Shown: positions 11,497-23,895, counted from the first letter of the stretch. The stretch: DNA of 64,000 nt from Taxawa tesnikishii (nom. ined.) (GCA_030247885.1 JAPDRO010000007.1:1061501-1125500), one strand, 5' to 3'. Notes: generated by a model from the letters alone, not told the origin. A program made the numbers and translations.

Positions 11497-12665
11497 ATGG
11501 CGCCAGCACAAGTCTCCCTTTCTCCCGCAGAGCTCTCCTACCTGCACACCTCACTCTCGCAAACCCCACCAATCCGCCCCGATAGCCGCTCGCCAACGCA
11601 ATTCCGTCCTCTAGTCGCCGAAACCGATATCTTGCCATCTACAAATGGAAGCGCGCGCATCTGTTTCGCAGACGGCACCGAGGCTGTCGTGGGGGTGAAA
11701 GCCGAAGTCGAGAAGAGCCGGAGCGCGGGCGGAGTGAATGGGGAGACGTCGCAGGAAGGTGTTCGAGGGCTCGGGACTGGTGGGACAGAGCAGGAGGTTG
11801 AGATGGGAGAAGGAGGGGTGGATGAGAATGCAGCGAGGGAGAGCAAGGGAAGGAGAAGACTCATGGGTGGAGATCGCAATCGAGATTCCCGGATTCAGAG
11901 ATGACGATCCCTTGCCCGTGTTCCTGAGCGCTATGCTAACTGAGGCACTACTCGCCGATGGAGCGCTGAAAGATAGGTTATGGATCAACAGACGTTTTCA
12001 TTGGCGGCTCTACGTTGATGTACGTCTGTCCCACGGCTTATCCTTACTCCAGCCCTACTTGCGTCTGCGGCCAGATTATATGCTAACTCCTCAATCAGGT
12101 ACTCCTCCTTTCTGCACCCTTATCATACCCCCTTCCACTCCTCTCACTCACAACACATCTTGCACTCCTCCGCACGCGCCTGCCGGCGCTCAAATCAGAA
12201 GGAGACGAAGATCCGCTATTCAACGACGACTGGGACGCGTCTGTGTATCTCTACTCGCCCTCCTTAAACAAGCCGCCAGTAACGCTCCTCGTAATGAGCG
12301 TTAGCTCCAACATCATCTTCGACCCTAGTCGGGAAGAGCTCGCAGTGGCAGATGCCGTTCTGGCCATCTCCGTTGCGCAGACCGAAGCGAGCATCACGCT
12401 CGTGGCCATGCGTGCCGTTGATCCACCTTCCAGGCTCACAACGCCGGGCGTGCCGAACAGCATTAACACAAGCACGGGTGGGACGGCGCCGACGACTACG
12501 CAGGAGGCGTTGACAGTGAGAGAGAATGCAGATGCTCAGAGCGTGTGGCGTCCTCCCAGAGGTGGTATGAAGAGGGCGTTGGTGGCCCAGATGGTGAAGA
12601 TGGTTGTTGAAAAAGGAGGTGTTGGGCAGGAAGTCATGGAAGGCTTGCAAGGGGTCGAAGCATGA
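11497..12665 (+). CDS. RRP42: Exosome complex component Rrp42 (RNase PH-like ring subunit)
   Basis: The start MAPAQVSLSPAEL leads into DSRSPTQFRPLVAETDILP and GSARICFADGTEAVVGVKAE, the N-terminal signature of Rrp42. After a low-complexity insert the frame resumes with WVEIAIEIPGFRDDD, LPVFLSAMLTEALL and LKDRLWINRRFHWRLYVD. A 79-base intron (12020-12098, CTAAC branch site) joins in phase 0 to VLLLSAPLSYPLPLL and the C-terminal RNase PH fold ending EGLQGVEA. Rrp42 is one of six catalytically inactive RNase PH-like subunits of the exosome ring, which handles 3'-5' RNA processing and decay. The two halves of exon 1 lie in different frames, switching somewhere in the Gly/Glu-rich insert around 11700-11860, most simply by one surplus base near 11841-11860. 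A short unrecognised intron is the alternative. Confidence 0.9.
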
Positions 12666-14151
12666 AGAAGATGTCACGTGCTCGAAATTTGCTGGATAGA
12701 GAGACTTATGATACCCAACGCAAAGGAACGAGGGGTTGTTGTATCGAACGTCAATTGACGAAGAGGTCCGATGAGCGCATACAAGCTACAAGTCGACTTC
12801 GTATCGCGGTACAACAGCAATTCCACCCCGTCAACACTCCTGTCCGCTTCTCGCCACACCAACCTCCTGGTCCGATAGATATTTTCGAAACGGGACGGCG
12901 TCGACTACGAAACACGGTCAAATCGTGTTCTCCACTGAGGACTCCACGTGTGCCACATTCACTTCGATTGAGCTTGACCAACCTCCTTTGTAGCTGTGGC
13001 TAAGTGTTAAGGTCAAGTGCAGGGCCATGCATATAAGCATGTGTTGTTGTAACAAAACATAGTAGTAACGCCGTTGCCTTGTAACGGCAATCAGTCAGTC
13101 AGTTGGCCGTTATTGGAGAAAGACGGAGAGATGAAGGGGATCTATGCATTAAAGAGAACGAGAACGGCAAACGCTAAGCTGTGCTAGAATATCCGTACCA
13201 CAACAGCCGCGTTAGCATCACTTGCAGTTTCACTAGGCTCCTGTGCTTTACTGTTACCAGATGAATGAGTGACACCTTAGCCTTTACAATGCGTTTAGCA
13301 TGTGAAGGACCGCGTTAACTTGTGTTGTTCCCATAACCGTCTGGCATATGCCAGTCAGTCACTGCCCCTACTAGTATAGTTTGCGCAAGCAGATATACGC
13401 CTTACTTTACCGGCAGATCAACCGACACAGTACAGGCATCAATCCACTTGAAAAGGGAACGCGTTGTGATCAGTTTGATGCAGAGCATCTTGTTTTATCA
13501 GCAGCCCCAAAGGCGAACCCATGCCCCATCGACTGTATAACCAGCCCCGAGCTGGTCTGTGAAGGGCGTTCTCGCCACCATGTTCTTGGTCAAACAAATC
13601 CTCAGAACAACTCCTGGCATCTCGCAACTCATTTTCAAGGTGCTTTTTGCGAGAACATTCTTGATTCAAAGGTAGGAAAATATGCAACACATGTCCGCTA
13701 CGCAGACTTCCCATACCACGCGATGCGCCAATGCACAATACACCATCCATGCATCAAACCATGCCGTCCTCGTTGACCGCTCTCGAAACTTGTTGGTGGA
13801 CGCAAAAGACAACCGTACGCCTGTGCCGTGATCGTAAAAATACCGAGAACAAGAAAAAAAGCAGCAATCATCCACCAGGGAAATAGTACAGCAAGTTTGC
13901 AAGTCCTGTATCCTGCCCTTTCCGCAAGTCTTCGCTCAATGGTTTGTTTTAATGGAAAGCAAACCTTGGCAAGGTGGCATCCATGTGTGCGGTTTCCGCT
14001 TCCCAAACAAATTTCGTATCTTCCTCAACTCAGAAACGGCTGCTTCGACATGTTTCTTGCCGTACTGGCTTTTCGGGAGCGCTCACATAACTCTCCATCG
14101 CGAATGTGGATCATTGTAGCCACTCCAGGACTTTTAACACAGAGCTCCGGA
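12666..14151. other. Intergenic, no gene seen
   Basis: These 1.5 kb lie between two convergent genes. A small inverted repeat (GCCGTT...AACGGC) lies near 13072-13091, followed by three CAGT units. Open frames of about 100-140 codons (for example 13381-13776 and 13698-14006) have no recognisable content. Confidence 0.5.
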
Positions 14152-16164
14152 TCAGTTGAGTACATTGGCAACCTTCATAACCTCAATACTCTCCCTGACC
14201 TTGATGGCGTCCTCTGCATCTTGACCAACCTTGATCACATCCCCAAATGAAGTCTTGCGCGAATTGGGCGAGACTGGCTGCATTGGATCCGCTGCGATCC
14301 TGTTGTTCTTTGCGGGAGACTTCAGCGGCTTGCCATCCTTTGCCGCTTTTGCAGCAAGAGAGACCGACTTTGTCTGCTTGAGGGCCTGGTTGATGAGGCC
14401 CTGCTTCTTGGATGCTGGCGCCTTCCTGCCGGTCGCGGAAACTTTCGCTGCTGCCTTCGTGGTAGCGGCCTTGACCATTTTGACGTTGGTGGCTTTCTTG
14501 ACCATCCTGACACTTGAGTGGGCCTTCTTTGGAGCAGCCTTAGCCTTCGCGCCCGCCTTTTCGCTCTTCTTGCCCTGCAATTGATCCAGTGCAGATAGCG
14601 CCTTCGTCTTTGCAGTCGTCATTCTCTGAATTGTCTTCTGCGGCTTGGAGGGCGTTGGAGGATCCAGCAGATCTTCGTTTTCGGTAAAAGAGTCCTCGAT
14701 GCTGGGCAGCACTGCAAATCCACGGCTGATGGTGAGTGGAGAGGCAATCGGTGTTGGTGGGACTTTCTGAGGTGTGGTCAACGGTGACGGGTTCTTGAAG
14801 CTCCAAGGTCTTGGTACGATGACTTGGACCTTCGTTGACTTGGCCCTCTCCACACTCATCTCAGTCGGCTCTTCAACTTCGACCTTCTCGTCCCACTTTC
14901 TGAGTGCTGCGAGCGTGGCTACCGCATCAGAAGGGCCTTTGACCACAATGTCCCAGCAGTCCTCAAAATCCTTTCCCACTGGTGGCGGGTCGTTGTTTAT
15001 CCAGATTGAGACACCATCCCTGCGATCTCTCACCGTTGCGCACATTTCCCTCACAATGCGCCTTACTCCAGGAATCTTCATGGACGTTCCAACCACAATA
15101 ATCGCATCCGGTCTCTTACGCAAGTCGTCGCGCGTGACAGCACCAATAGCCTCATCATCCGGGTTGTGTTCGTTGTACAGAACCATGCGCGGGCGCAATC
15201 TTCCGATCCCGTGACTGCGCTTGCCCGCGATCGACGTCCGCAAGTGATCCACTTCCTCGCACTTCGGACAGACGGGAGGTAGCGCACCCTCGAACAAGTT
15301 CGGCTCAAAATCCGAAACCTGTTGGCATTTTGAGCAGACCATTTTGTCCAAGCTGCCGTGTAGTTGGATTGTCCTCGGCCATTTCCCATCCTCATTCTTC
15401 TTGAGCGGGATGTGAGTCTTCAACGGCTCTAGTGCGGTATCTATCCCATCAACGTTCTGCGAATACAACCTCAACAAGCGGTCGTCCTGTGCAAGAGTGG
15501 CCAGCATGTGGTGGAACAGCGTCGGGGAAGCAGACTTGGTTTGCTTGGCCATCTCGCGTACCATGTCATGGAACGAAGCAGTAGACGAATCATCCTTGTA
15601 AACAGAAGCATCGAACAAGTCCTTGCCGGATCCTTTCAGGTTGTGTTGGGCGCGCAGGGTGGTAAACAAGCCGGTGGACGAGCGGAAATCGGGAACTTGG
15701 CGTGGAAGTCAGCCACGTCAATGGGGAAAACAAAGCGCACGAGCGCACTTACTGCCAGCAGACACGGATATTCCAGCACCGGCGACAACAACAATCTTCT
15801 TACTCTTGTGTAAAACCTGCAACAGCGCATCCAATTGAGGCTGTTGGGTTAGTTCGATCCGGTCCCTGCGCAGGTCGAGGTATTCGGTGGTGCGCGGTTT
15901 TCGCTCGCTGATTCTACGTCGCTTGGCGGGAGGTGGACCGTCTCTGTCAGAGTTGGAAGCGCTGCGCGAGTCCATTCCATCAGGGACTGGAGAGCCGACC
16001 TGCGACGACTCCTGCGAGCGAGGCGGAGATGGATATGCCATTGCTGCTCGGAGTTCTGGTGGAGGAGAGGGCGTCTCGCTTGCCGGCGAACTCAGACGTG
16101 AGCTCAGGTCCGAGTCGGAGAGGTAGTTGCTGTCGCAATCCATGGTTGAAGAAGGAAGCGCCAT
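14152..16164 (-). CDS. Sirtuin, Hst3/Hst4-type NAD-dependent protein deacetylase
   Basis: Two exons (16164-15753 and 15695-14152) around a 57-base intron join in frame to 651 residues. Splicing forms the invariant NAD-binding stretch GAGISVSAGIPDFRSSTGLF. Further on are YSQNVDG, the catalytic-His segment TIQLHGSLDK, two zinc-binding pairs (CSKC and CPKC), VVGTSMKIPG and WINNDPPPVGKDFEDCWD. The order and spacing match fungal Hst3/Hst4, nuclear deacetylases acting on histone H3 Lys56. An acidic Ser/Pro N-terminus contains a KRRR nuclear signal near residue 81. The ~270-residue C-terminal tail is rich in Lys/Ala/Pro and likely disordered. The assignment to the Hst3/4 branch rather than another sirtuin class is from overall pattern. 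Confidence 0.9.
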
Positions 16165-16964
16165 GACTGCGGGTACAAGGGAAGGCGCGCGCGGTGAAAA
16201 GAGCTAGAAATTCCTCAATAGCGCGCTATGGCATGGCGTAACAACACGGCAACAACAAGCATGCGTGACCATGGGCCGGACGCGCGTGCACAAGTACAGG
16301 GAAGCTGCGAGAGGAGAGGGAGAGCGAGAACGAGGTTGGATCAGGTATGCGGAGGGAAGTGCAAGCCACAGCGGGCGCCAAGCAATGTTAGTGCTGTGTT
16401 GCCGGCGCGATTGTGGGTATGCGGGACTTTGCCCTGGGTTGAATGAGATCAGCAACATCGGTTCCAAATCCTTTCATTCGGCTGCTGCCGGGCTGATTTA
16501 CGTTCACGTTCGCGTTCCCAGTGAGTATTCTACCCCGATTACACGTGTCTGTACACTATCGCATCTGTTTTGCACTGACAAGGCAAAAGGCGTGTTTCGA
16601 GAGGTGTTGTAGGCTCATTCATGCAATTGAGGCTTCGGAGCCCCTTTTATAGATCTCGACTTCTCACAGACGCGATGATCATCGGGTAGCCGCACCGCAT
16701 TCGCATTGTCTTTTGAGATTGTCGCAACTCCCGTGTTCAGCCTTGTCGCATCGCACTTGATCCTCTTCCGTTGACTCGATTCTTGGACTGTATAGAGATT
16801 AGTACCTTCTGGGTAGGTGTTCCCCGCCGAACCTTTGAGTTTCACAGCTGCCCGACCGTTCAACCTTCACACTGGCGGTAGCTTGTTGCATTGGCGGTGC
16901 ACCGCTTGCTCAAGACAGTACTCGACAATAAGAACCACACCCATCGAACTTCCTTCTGTTCGTT
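16165..16964. other. Divergent promoter region between sirtuin and MED16
   Basis: Eight hundred bases separate the two start codons, which point away from each other, so both promoters should lie here. No coding signature is seen; several ~80-115-codon frames look like chance. Confidence 0.5.
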
Positions 16965-19900
16965 ATGCCGCTCATCATGGATGACCATGTGATGATGGAT
17001 TCCATGGATGATCTCTTCGGCGAGGCAGAAGGGCAGGCCATAGAGGCCGCTATCAATTCCGCTCTTCCTCCCGCCCCGGATGTACCAGCTCTTATCCTCC
17101 GAGTAGAAGAGTCTCACAACTCGGGCTGCTGTCGGTAAGTCTGAGTCGTCTGCGCATCGAGTATAGCTAGCTCGTCAGAATAACCTGTGATTAGAACACT
17201 GGCTTGGTCCAGACTAGGCGCTATTGCGCACATCTCCAACGATGGCCGCAAGGTAACCTTTAGAACCGTGGCACGAAGTCAGACCACCGGAGTGTGGTCA
17301 CTGAGCAAACCAATTCCCGATCCTTCACTGGCCGTGGAGGACGTTCGATTCCAGCATCTTGAATGGAGTCGGCACGGTACGGAACTTGCAGTCGTCGATC
17401 AGTATGGCCGCATTCATTTGTTTAAGCTTGTCTTTGCTTTTGGAAGGATGACCCCAATGCCCATACGACCATCTGGTCAACACGACGATCTCACTTCAAT
17501 TGTCGGCATGCATTGGTTACCGCTTTTCCCCAACGACTCAAGGGTTGGTACCTCACGAGCGACAAAGAACTTGGCACTAAAACCCTACAGACGCCAGTAT
17601 TGTCTCCAGCTTCCCGCAACAGAGACACTTGGGACACCGAGTTTGGTGCGCCTTTTCACAAGGGCCAATTCGTCCATAATCCCTTACAGAACATGCCCGC
17701 TCTCCTCTCCGTTTCACGAAACAACGTACTGAAGCTCTTACACCAGCAAGACGATCAATCCTGGCCGGACGTGACTCATGATCTTGGCGATCCAACAGGT
17801 TCTGGTGATGTGCTCACGCATGCAGCATTTGGGGATGGGCCAGGTAAGAATGCCTCATGCCACCATTGGAGAGTTGTTAATGGTAGTTTAACGCGCCCCA
17901 GATGTTGTGCTGATGGCTACCCACGACAGCGCTTCTCGGCTGCGCCTATATCACGTCAGAGTTGCATGGAACGAATCTAAGATAAACCACCAAGGACGTC
18001 TTCTGAACGCTTGCAGTCCGCAACTGAGCGTTACCCATGTCAAACTCTTAGACATCTGCCATACTTCACCTCAACTGTTAGGAACACTTCCGGGTACTGC
18101 ATATGCTGGCCAACCTGAAGGGGCTCGACTTGCCCAGCTCCTTATCATCCCCCGGCGCCCGAAAGTGTTGTTAATTCTGAGGCTGAGAGAACGAACACGA
18201 TCCTGGCCGTCTTCAATTATGCACCAAGCCAGAACGGATTGGATCATGCGCAACGAAGCTCATACAGCGTAGTCTCTCGATGGGAACTGCAACAAAGCGA
18301 ACTGACGCTGCACGAAAGTTTCAAGGCGCTGAAAGGAGGGAACGAGAAGCCACCATCGAGCAGAGCATGTGCCTTACCTATCGATCTGCGGCAGACTATA
18401 TACTAACGTCTACAGTCGGTTGCCTACAATCTTTACAGGCGAGATGATGTTCTCATCCACAGGGTTGTTGTCTCTGTTACTTCGCATCAGTATGATACAC
18501 TGCTTGCCTTTGCAGCGAGTGACGGCTCCATCGAGTTCCGATCCAGAAGTACCATGGACGTGATTATGGCAGATGGCGATACTAATAGGGTTTCCAGCTT
18601 GCCGCAGAGTGGCTTTGCGTTTCCTCTCACAGAGCCGTGTAAGTGCACTGTGGTCGGGCCAGTAGCTTAGCTAACACATCTCAGTGGTCAACATTAGTGT
18701 AGCACCGCACGCAGGCATGGCCGTCATTGAGAAAGCGAACGGCGAGGTAGCACTTAGTGTCGCTCAATACCTAAATGGCTGGAACAACGCTACCATTAAT
18801 GACCGTGGGTCTGACCCGTTATCCCAACATTTTCCTGCACGGACTGACATAACCTAGCCCTCGCGCAGGCAGCTGTCGTCTCGTTGGCACGAGAGTATGT
18901 TCTTCTAGTCTCGACCAACGACGCAGTTGATGATGTCCTTGCAATGATGCCTTCGGACTTGGATAGAGGTAATGGAACTTACCCGACTTATCCTTACCAG
19001 TTCTCCACTAATGCCGGAACCAGGGTTGAGGCGCAAGTTCATTGGCACAGTCTTTTCACTACTCAAACGCCCTATCGACCACTCGATGGATGATTTAAGC
19101 AACCCGAAGGCGAGAATGTTGGCCTGGTCGAACAACGCTCTGTACCGAGTTTTGGGCGCTCAGTTCGTCCTGGGTTATAAGGACAACCCGAGTCAGAAAG
19201 ATATCCCTGGCAAGTTCGCTTGGGCACTGCTCAACACCAAGTCAATCTGCTCATCCATAATGTCGTCCGTACAACAGAAAGATGTCCCTCCACGTACGTG
19301 AAGAATTAGTCAACTCTTCCAGGGAGAAACAAAGCCGCGAAGGAGACTTACGCTTTCTGCAGAACTACTCGCCAATTGGCTGGCATCCCTTCGCAGCCCC
19401 ATCAGATGGCTCATTGACCTTCTCGTCTCCGTCATCGACGACCTCTTCACCCTCTCCCAAGAGTGCCAAGGGATGTCCATGAACCGCGAAAGCCTGCAAG
19501 AACAAGGTACTACACCGCCCCCTCTCCTTTCCTCCACTGAACGACCCACCCACTGACTTCATCCAGTCGAACAACTTAACAGCCCCTCTCTCCACCTAAT
19601 CCTCCACAGCGCCTCGAGGTCCCTCCTCCGCTGCACGCTGGACTGGCTCCGCCTCTACCACACCCGCGCATCCCAGATCCTCAACCATGCCTCCCAACCC
19701 TGCACCATCAGCCAAAGCACGTCTATCTCCGACGCCACCACCGCCATCACCTCTCTCCCCTTCGCCCTGCAAGCCTTCGAAGGCCTCTGCAAAGAGACCG
19801 ATGACCAGGTCCGCTCGACTTACATGAAAACCGGTTGGTCCGAACCCGTTTCCGCTCCCCGCGCAGACGTCGAGAAAGCCATGCTCGTCGAGGCAGAGGT

Positions 19901-20225
19901 CCCGCAGCTGCTGGTCCCCGTCGTGACGAATATGCTGCAGGAATCCGTGCCTAAGATGAGAGATGTGGAGAGCACGGATGTCGCGAGGATTTATTTTTGG
20001 GATACGAGATGGTTGGGCTTGAAGGATGATGCGGGTGCTAAGGCGCTGGTTAAGGCGCAGAGAGTGGACGTGTTGAGGAAGACGGAATTGGCCCCTGGTG
20101 TGAAGGTAAGGGTGTGTAAGAGGTGTGGGAGTGCGATTGAGGATCACGTGGGCAGGGAGACTCCGCTGTGGTTGCAGGCGGGGCAGAGGTTGTGCGTTTG
20201 TTATAGCTATTGGATGCTGACTTGA
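16965..20225 (+). CDS. MED16: Mediator complex subunit 16 (Med16/Sin4)
   Basis: Exon 1 (16965-17134) encodes MPLIMDDHVMMDSMDDLFGE and is followed by a 60-base intron to TLAWSRLGAIAHISNDGRKV, the start of the Med16 N-terminal WD40-like region. Downstream blocks fit the family: FQHLEWSRHGTELAVVDQYG, APFHKGQF, ALLSVSRNNVLKLLHQQ, SYSVVSRWELQQSEL, GKFAWALLNTKSI, RSPIRWLIDLLVSVIDDL, and the C-terminal ARIYFWDTRWLGL, KVRVCKRCGSAIED and RLCVCYSYWML. Med16 belongs to the Mediator tail module that contacts transcription activators. At least six introns are evident. Two frame changes have no matching introns, at a C4 run (17528-17531) and a C5 run (18149-18153); one more C in each restores LFPQRLKGW and LIIPPAPESVVN. 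The junction near 18365-18415 is not fully resolved. Confidence 0.88.
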
Positions 20226-20393
20226 TTTGGTTTCGATGTTCTCTCCATTCGTATTCCATTCGTTTACGAGTTGCAGCAAAAGGGTCCGAATCGTGCGGAG
20301 AGTCGTGCAGTGCGTCTGCAAACGATCCTTTTCTTCCTTGGAAACGCTTCGTTTTCCTTCTGTCCATCGTTCGCCGCCCGCTCCTCCTCACGC

Positions 20394-20915
20394 TCAAAGT
20401 TCAGGCACGGTTCTGTTGTTCTGCGCCAGCCATTGTACAGCACCACCAACCGCAGTTTCAGCTAGTGCTGCACCTCTCGCCATGCCAGCCAGGACCGGAC
20501 CTCCATAACCTCCCATGGCGGCACTTTGGAAGATGCGGAACAACCAGATCGTTCCGAACTTGCTATGCACGGCAGTAGCGATGGTAGCTGACGGCACAGT
20601 CAATCACGAAACCTCTGAGTCGCAACATACGTCTTGCTTACCCAGCCTAGGTCCCAAAGCCGTAAAACCGAGAAGGGAGAGTAGGGGTCCGGTGACAAGG
20701 GCTGGGCTGAAGAAGATGGCGCCGTTGGCGACGTAGAAGAAGGTCTGGCCGGGGTTATCTTTGATGTAGTCAAGGAGCGCAGCCGGAGCTTGGTCGAATG
20801 GGATTTGTAAGAGCTCGTTCCATTTGTCACCCAGAACCTCCTTGAGCTGCTCGACAGCTGCAGTCACGTTTGCTGCAAGGTGCTCAAAGGCCGCAGCCGC
20901 ATCCGCTGCCTCCAT
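20394..20915 (-). CDS. IFI6/IFI27 (6-16, ISG12) family small membrane protein, copy A
   Basis: Two exons (20915-20642, 20587-20394) and a 54-base intron join in phase 1 to 155 residues. The N-terminal ~65 residues form an amphipathic helical region (AAFEHLAANVTAAVEQLKEV). A hydrophobic domain follows: TFFYVANGAIFFSPALVTGP, LLGFTALGPRL, FRIFQSAAMGGYGGPVLAGM. The GFTxxGP and QSAAMGGYG motifs are the family signature shared with animal interferon-inducible 6-16/ISG12 proteins, which sit in mitochondrial or ER membranes and affect cell death; the fungal role is unknown. It is head to head with a second family member, and the introns interrupt both at the same place. No signal peptide is seen. Confidence 0.82.
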
Positions 20916-21308
20916 GTTGTGCGATCGTTTCGAGCGAAGGGTGAAGGATTGTGTTCAGGGAATGTGTGTGATGTGTGAGATTGGAAATGGTTGAAATTTT
21001 TGCGAAGAACAATCTTAATCCATATCGTGGTGTTGACGAAATCCAACTTCCACTGTCTCAGCCTTGCATATATACGCGCATGCATGTAGCCGCCCCTCTG
21101 CCGCATCAGCCGCCACCTACCGTACCTTTCTCAACTTCCACTCAGGCAGCAAATCCAACAGATCAGACCCTGTCGAGTCAATAGCGCCGGCTGATCGCCC
21201 TGCTTCGCTTCCTGCACTTCAGAGAGCGTGCTCTTCCGTTATCCTCACCCTGCAATCAGCCACTCTCGACCGCCATCACAGCGTACCGTAGACATTCAAA
21301 TCGCGACC
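20916..21308. promoter_or_regulatory. Shared divergent promoter of the two IFI6-like genes
   Basis: Only 393 bases separate the two start codons of the divergently transcribed IFI6-like genes, so both promoters must lie here. No specific factor site is claimed. Confidence 0.5.
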
Positions 21309-21802
21309 ATGCCTCCGGACGACTATGACTTCCTGGCAAGAGTACGTGCCCCTTTGGGCGCCGCATACCACGCGACAAGCCAGGTTCCTTGGTCTTCAAT
21401 CCCCACCGAACTCAAAACTTGGATCAAGAACAACCCGAAACAAACCGCCTTCATGATCGCTGTAATTGTCTTCTGCCCTGCAATGCTCAGTGCACCGGCA
21501 CTGGCTGCATTGGGGTTTACTTCCGCAGGTCCTGCGGCTGGTATGCACAGCCTGGGTCACTTATGCGTGCTCCTTTTTCTCACTGTGACACAGGGTCAGC
21601 TGCTGCGTTTATCCAATCAACTTTGGGAACCGCTGCCGCCTTCAGTGCCATGCAGAGCGCAGCGATGGGTGGTTACGGCATTGGAGCCACTAATGGCGTT
21701 GGTGCTGCTATCGGCGCTGCGGGAGGTGCCTTGGCGTGGAAGAAAGGCAACAGGAAGGCGGACGCGGACGGCAAACAGTCGAAGAGAGGACCAAAGCTCT
21801 GA
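21309..21802 (+). CDS. IFI6/IFI27 (6-16, ISG12) family small membrane protein, copy B
   Basis: Two exons (21309-21540, 21594-21802) with a 53-base intron join in phase 1 to 146 residues. After a short N-terminal region (MPPDDYDFLARVRAPLGAAY) comes TELKTWIKNNPKQTAFMIAV, then a hydrophobic domain with LGFTSAGPAAG, STLGTAAAFSAMQSAAMGGY and a Gly/Ala-rich helix, ending in a basic tail (KKGNRKADADGKQSKRGPKL). IKNNPKQT matches IKDNPGQT of the neighbouring copy, GFTSAGP matches GFTALGP, and QSAAMGGYG is identical. The basic tail is absent from the neighbour, so the two copies may differ in topology or location. The family forms or permeabilises membranes in animals; the function in fungi is unknown. 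Confidence 0.85.
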
Positions 21803-21931
21803 CTAGACAAGCGAGATCTGTACACAAATTCAGCTCAACTTGCCTCTACAATCGAGCTCCTTTATTCAGCAAATATGCACTTCCGGCTCATCGTACATTT
21901 ACCAACAACCAGCAACCTCCTTCACTCTACC

Positions 21932-23487
21932 TCACTTCTCCTCTTCCTCCTCTTGCGCACCCCTCTTAACCCCCTCCAAAAACGCCTCCACCGCCTCTCC
22001 CCCACCAAGCGGCACAGTTCCACCCTTAACCCTGCCTCCATTTTCCGTCTTAACACCCAGTGCCTCCCCAATCATCGGCAACCCGCCATCCCTCAGCGCG
22101 ACCGTAAGACTACCCAGACTCTGGTGCAGCTGCGGGCTCCTCAACACCCTCCCCAGGAGATCCTTCTTCTGATCCGGAGCCATGGCTTCGATGGCCGCTT
22201 TCGCCAGCTCCGGGGACGCGTCGGCGGAGGACGTACTGGCGTCCGATTCCTGTTCCAGGAGGAAGAGAGACGGCGGTAAGTGCTGGCACAATGCGTCGAT
22301 CTGGGCCGGGGTGGCGGCGTGCAGGAAGGGGATCGTGGTGTTCGAGTTCAGGAGTTCCGGGAGGGTCGTGAAGGACTTGTCGTGGGACTGTTGCTGGGGT
22401 TGGGACTGCTGGGGCAGGGATGAGGAACCTTGGAGCGAGCGGAGGAAGTTTTGTACGATGGTGTTTGGATCCGAGGGATCGGTGGGGGACTGGGAGAAAG
22501 ACGGGTGTTAGCTTGTGCTCTTGTGTAAGGTGGTTGAGTGAGAATGGAAAGCGCTGTTAGTGGCGCTGATTGAGAGCTAGGTTACATCAACCCTTTTCAC
22601 TGCAGACTCTCCTGCTGCGCCAATGCATGCTCGATAGTTCATGGTTCATCCATGATTTCAACCAACTCCCAGTCAATGCGAGTGTTTCCCTTTTTCCTCA
22701 ACCCCCAACGCCACTCGGACACAGCCCAGTCTGATGCCAACGCCATGCTAAAGAGATATGGTCGACCTACGCTCTGCCTCCATCTTCGCCACCTCTTCTG
22801 CTATCCTCGCCCTCTTCCCTCGGATCGCCACCGGTGGCATCCGGTCCGGCGCCGCCGCTTCCCTGACGGTGATGGTCCGGCTGCGTGTCCTCTACGTCCT
22901 CCATAATATCGTCATCACCACCCTGATCATCGTCCCCGCCATTCTGAATGTTCTGCACCTCGTTCTCCACATCCACGTCTTCGCCCGCGAGGAGCTGATT
23001 GATAATCTCGCCAATCCGCTGGTCACGCGCGCTGAACCAGGATGGCGTGCCGTCCTTGTGTTGCGACTTGGCCTGCATCCAGAAGAAGTGGCGCTCGGGG
23101 ATGAAGAGAACTTCAGAACGAAGATGCGTCCGTTGGTGGGAGAGTGTTTCTCGGTGCCGGATGGTGGTGTCTTGCCCAGATAAGGCTTGAAGGTACAGTC
23201 GCCCGGGAACATGATCAGGTCAGATTCTGGATTGGATGTAGGCTCGGAGCGGGGGCGCCAGCAGAAGTGGAGAAGTTCTGGAGTCTGATCAGATGAGTGC
23301 AACGGTAGGATTAAGGGAGATGTGAATACCGTCTTCACTGTATAGGTAGATGTAGCCGGGCGTGGGATCTGGCCTCACTTTCTTGCCCTGAGCGGTGTTA
23401 GAAGATTAGCTTGAAGCGGATGATACATGCACTGACATCCAACTCGCATCTCCCCGCCTTGAAGGTGATGATCGGATCCGACGCCAT
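21932..23487 (-). CDS. RPN13: 26S proteasome ubiquitin receptor Rpn13
   Basis: Exon 1 (23487-23437) encodes MASDPIITFKAGRCELD, the start of the Pru domain. Further exons give GKKVRPDPTPGYIYLYSEDE, LLHFCWRPRSEPTSNPESDL, IMFPGDCTFKPYLGK and ERHFFWMQAKSQ. Pru binds ubiquitin and the proteasome subunit Rpn2. A Gly/Asp/Glu-rich linker (GGDDDQGGDDDIMEDVED...GPDATGGDPREEGEDS) leads to the C-terminal DEUBAD-like region: DPNTIVQNFLRSLQ, ATPAQIDALCQHLPPSLF and LGRVLRSPQLHQSLGSLTVA. In animals this region recruits the deubiquitinase UCH37. The frame breaks once inside the Pru domain at G4 23097-23100 (IFVLKFSSS to PERHFFW), where one more C/G restores the family sequence. The exon junction near 22510-22770 is not fixed. 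Confidence 0.88.
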
Positions 23488-23895
23488 GTTTGTTGCGTTG
23501 TTGTGGACGTTTCAAAGTAAACGCGTGAGTGGTTGGCAAGACGTGAAGGTGGTTACAGCTTGAGCTCAGATGCAGCACAGCAAGCGGCGATGCGATCATC
23601 AGCGTCTTGGTCTTGGCGTTGCCGTCCCATCAGCTTTGCAAGTACAGTGCCGCAATTCCTCCGTTTGACGACTGAGCCCACGCACTAACTCTTTGCGGGC
23701 TAGCAGCCCACAGCGAGCGCTTTCCTTGAGAATTCGACTTGTGTGAGCGTCTTTACAGAACAGCGACATTACGACCAACGACGACGACCCTTCTTTTAGT
23801 ATTCGGTACGCACTCGACATATACACATACACCAAGCGCCGCCCAGCACACAAGTTGACAGGAGAAAATTCAGATTGCCGCCGCCCTTAGCCACC
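23488..23895. promoter_or_regulatory. Divergent promoter region, RPN13 and eL6
   Basis: A 408-base region lies between two outward-pointing start codons. Nothing coding is recognised; the eL6 ATG lies in a good fungal context (gccaccATGtc). Confidence 0.5.

Noticed and set aside
13698-14006. 102-codon minus-strand frame with a hydrophobic stretch
   Set aside because: No conserved motif, no splice partner, and it lies in otherwise non-coding sequence.
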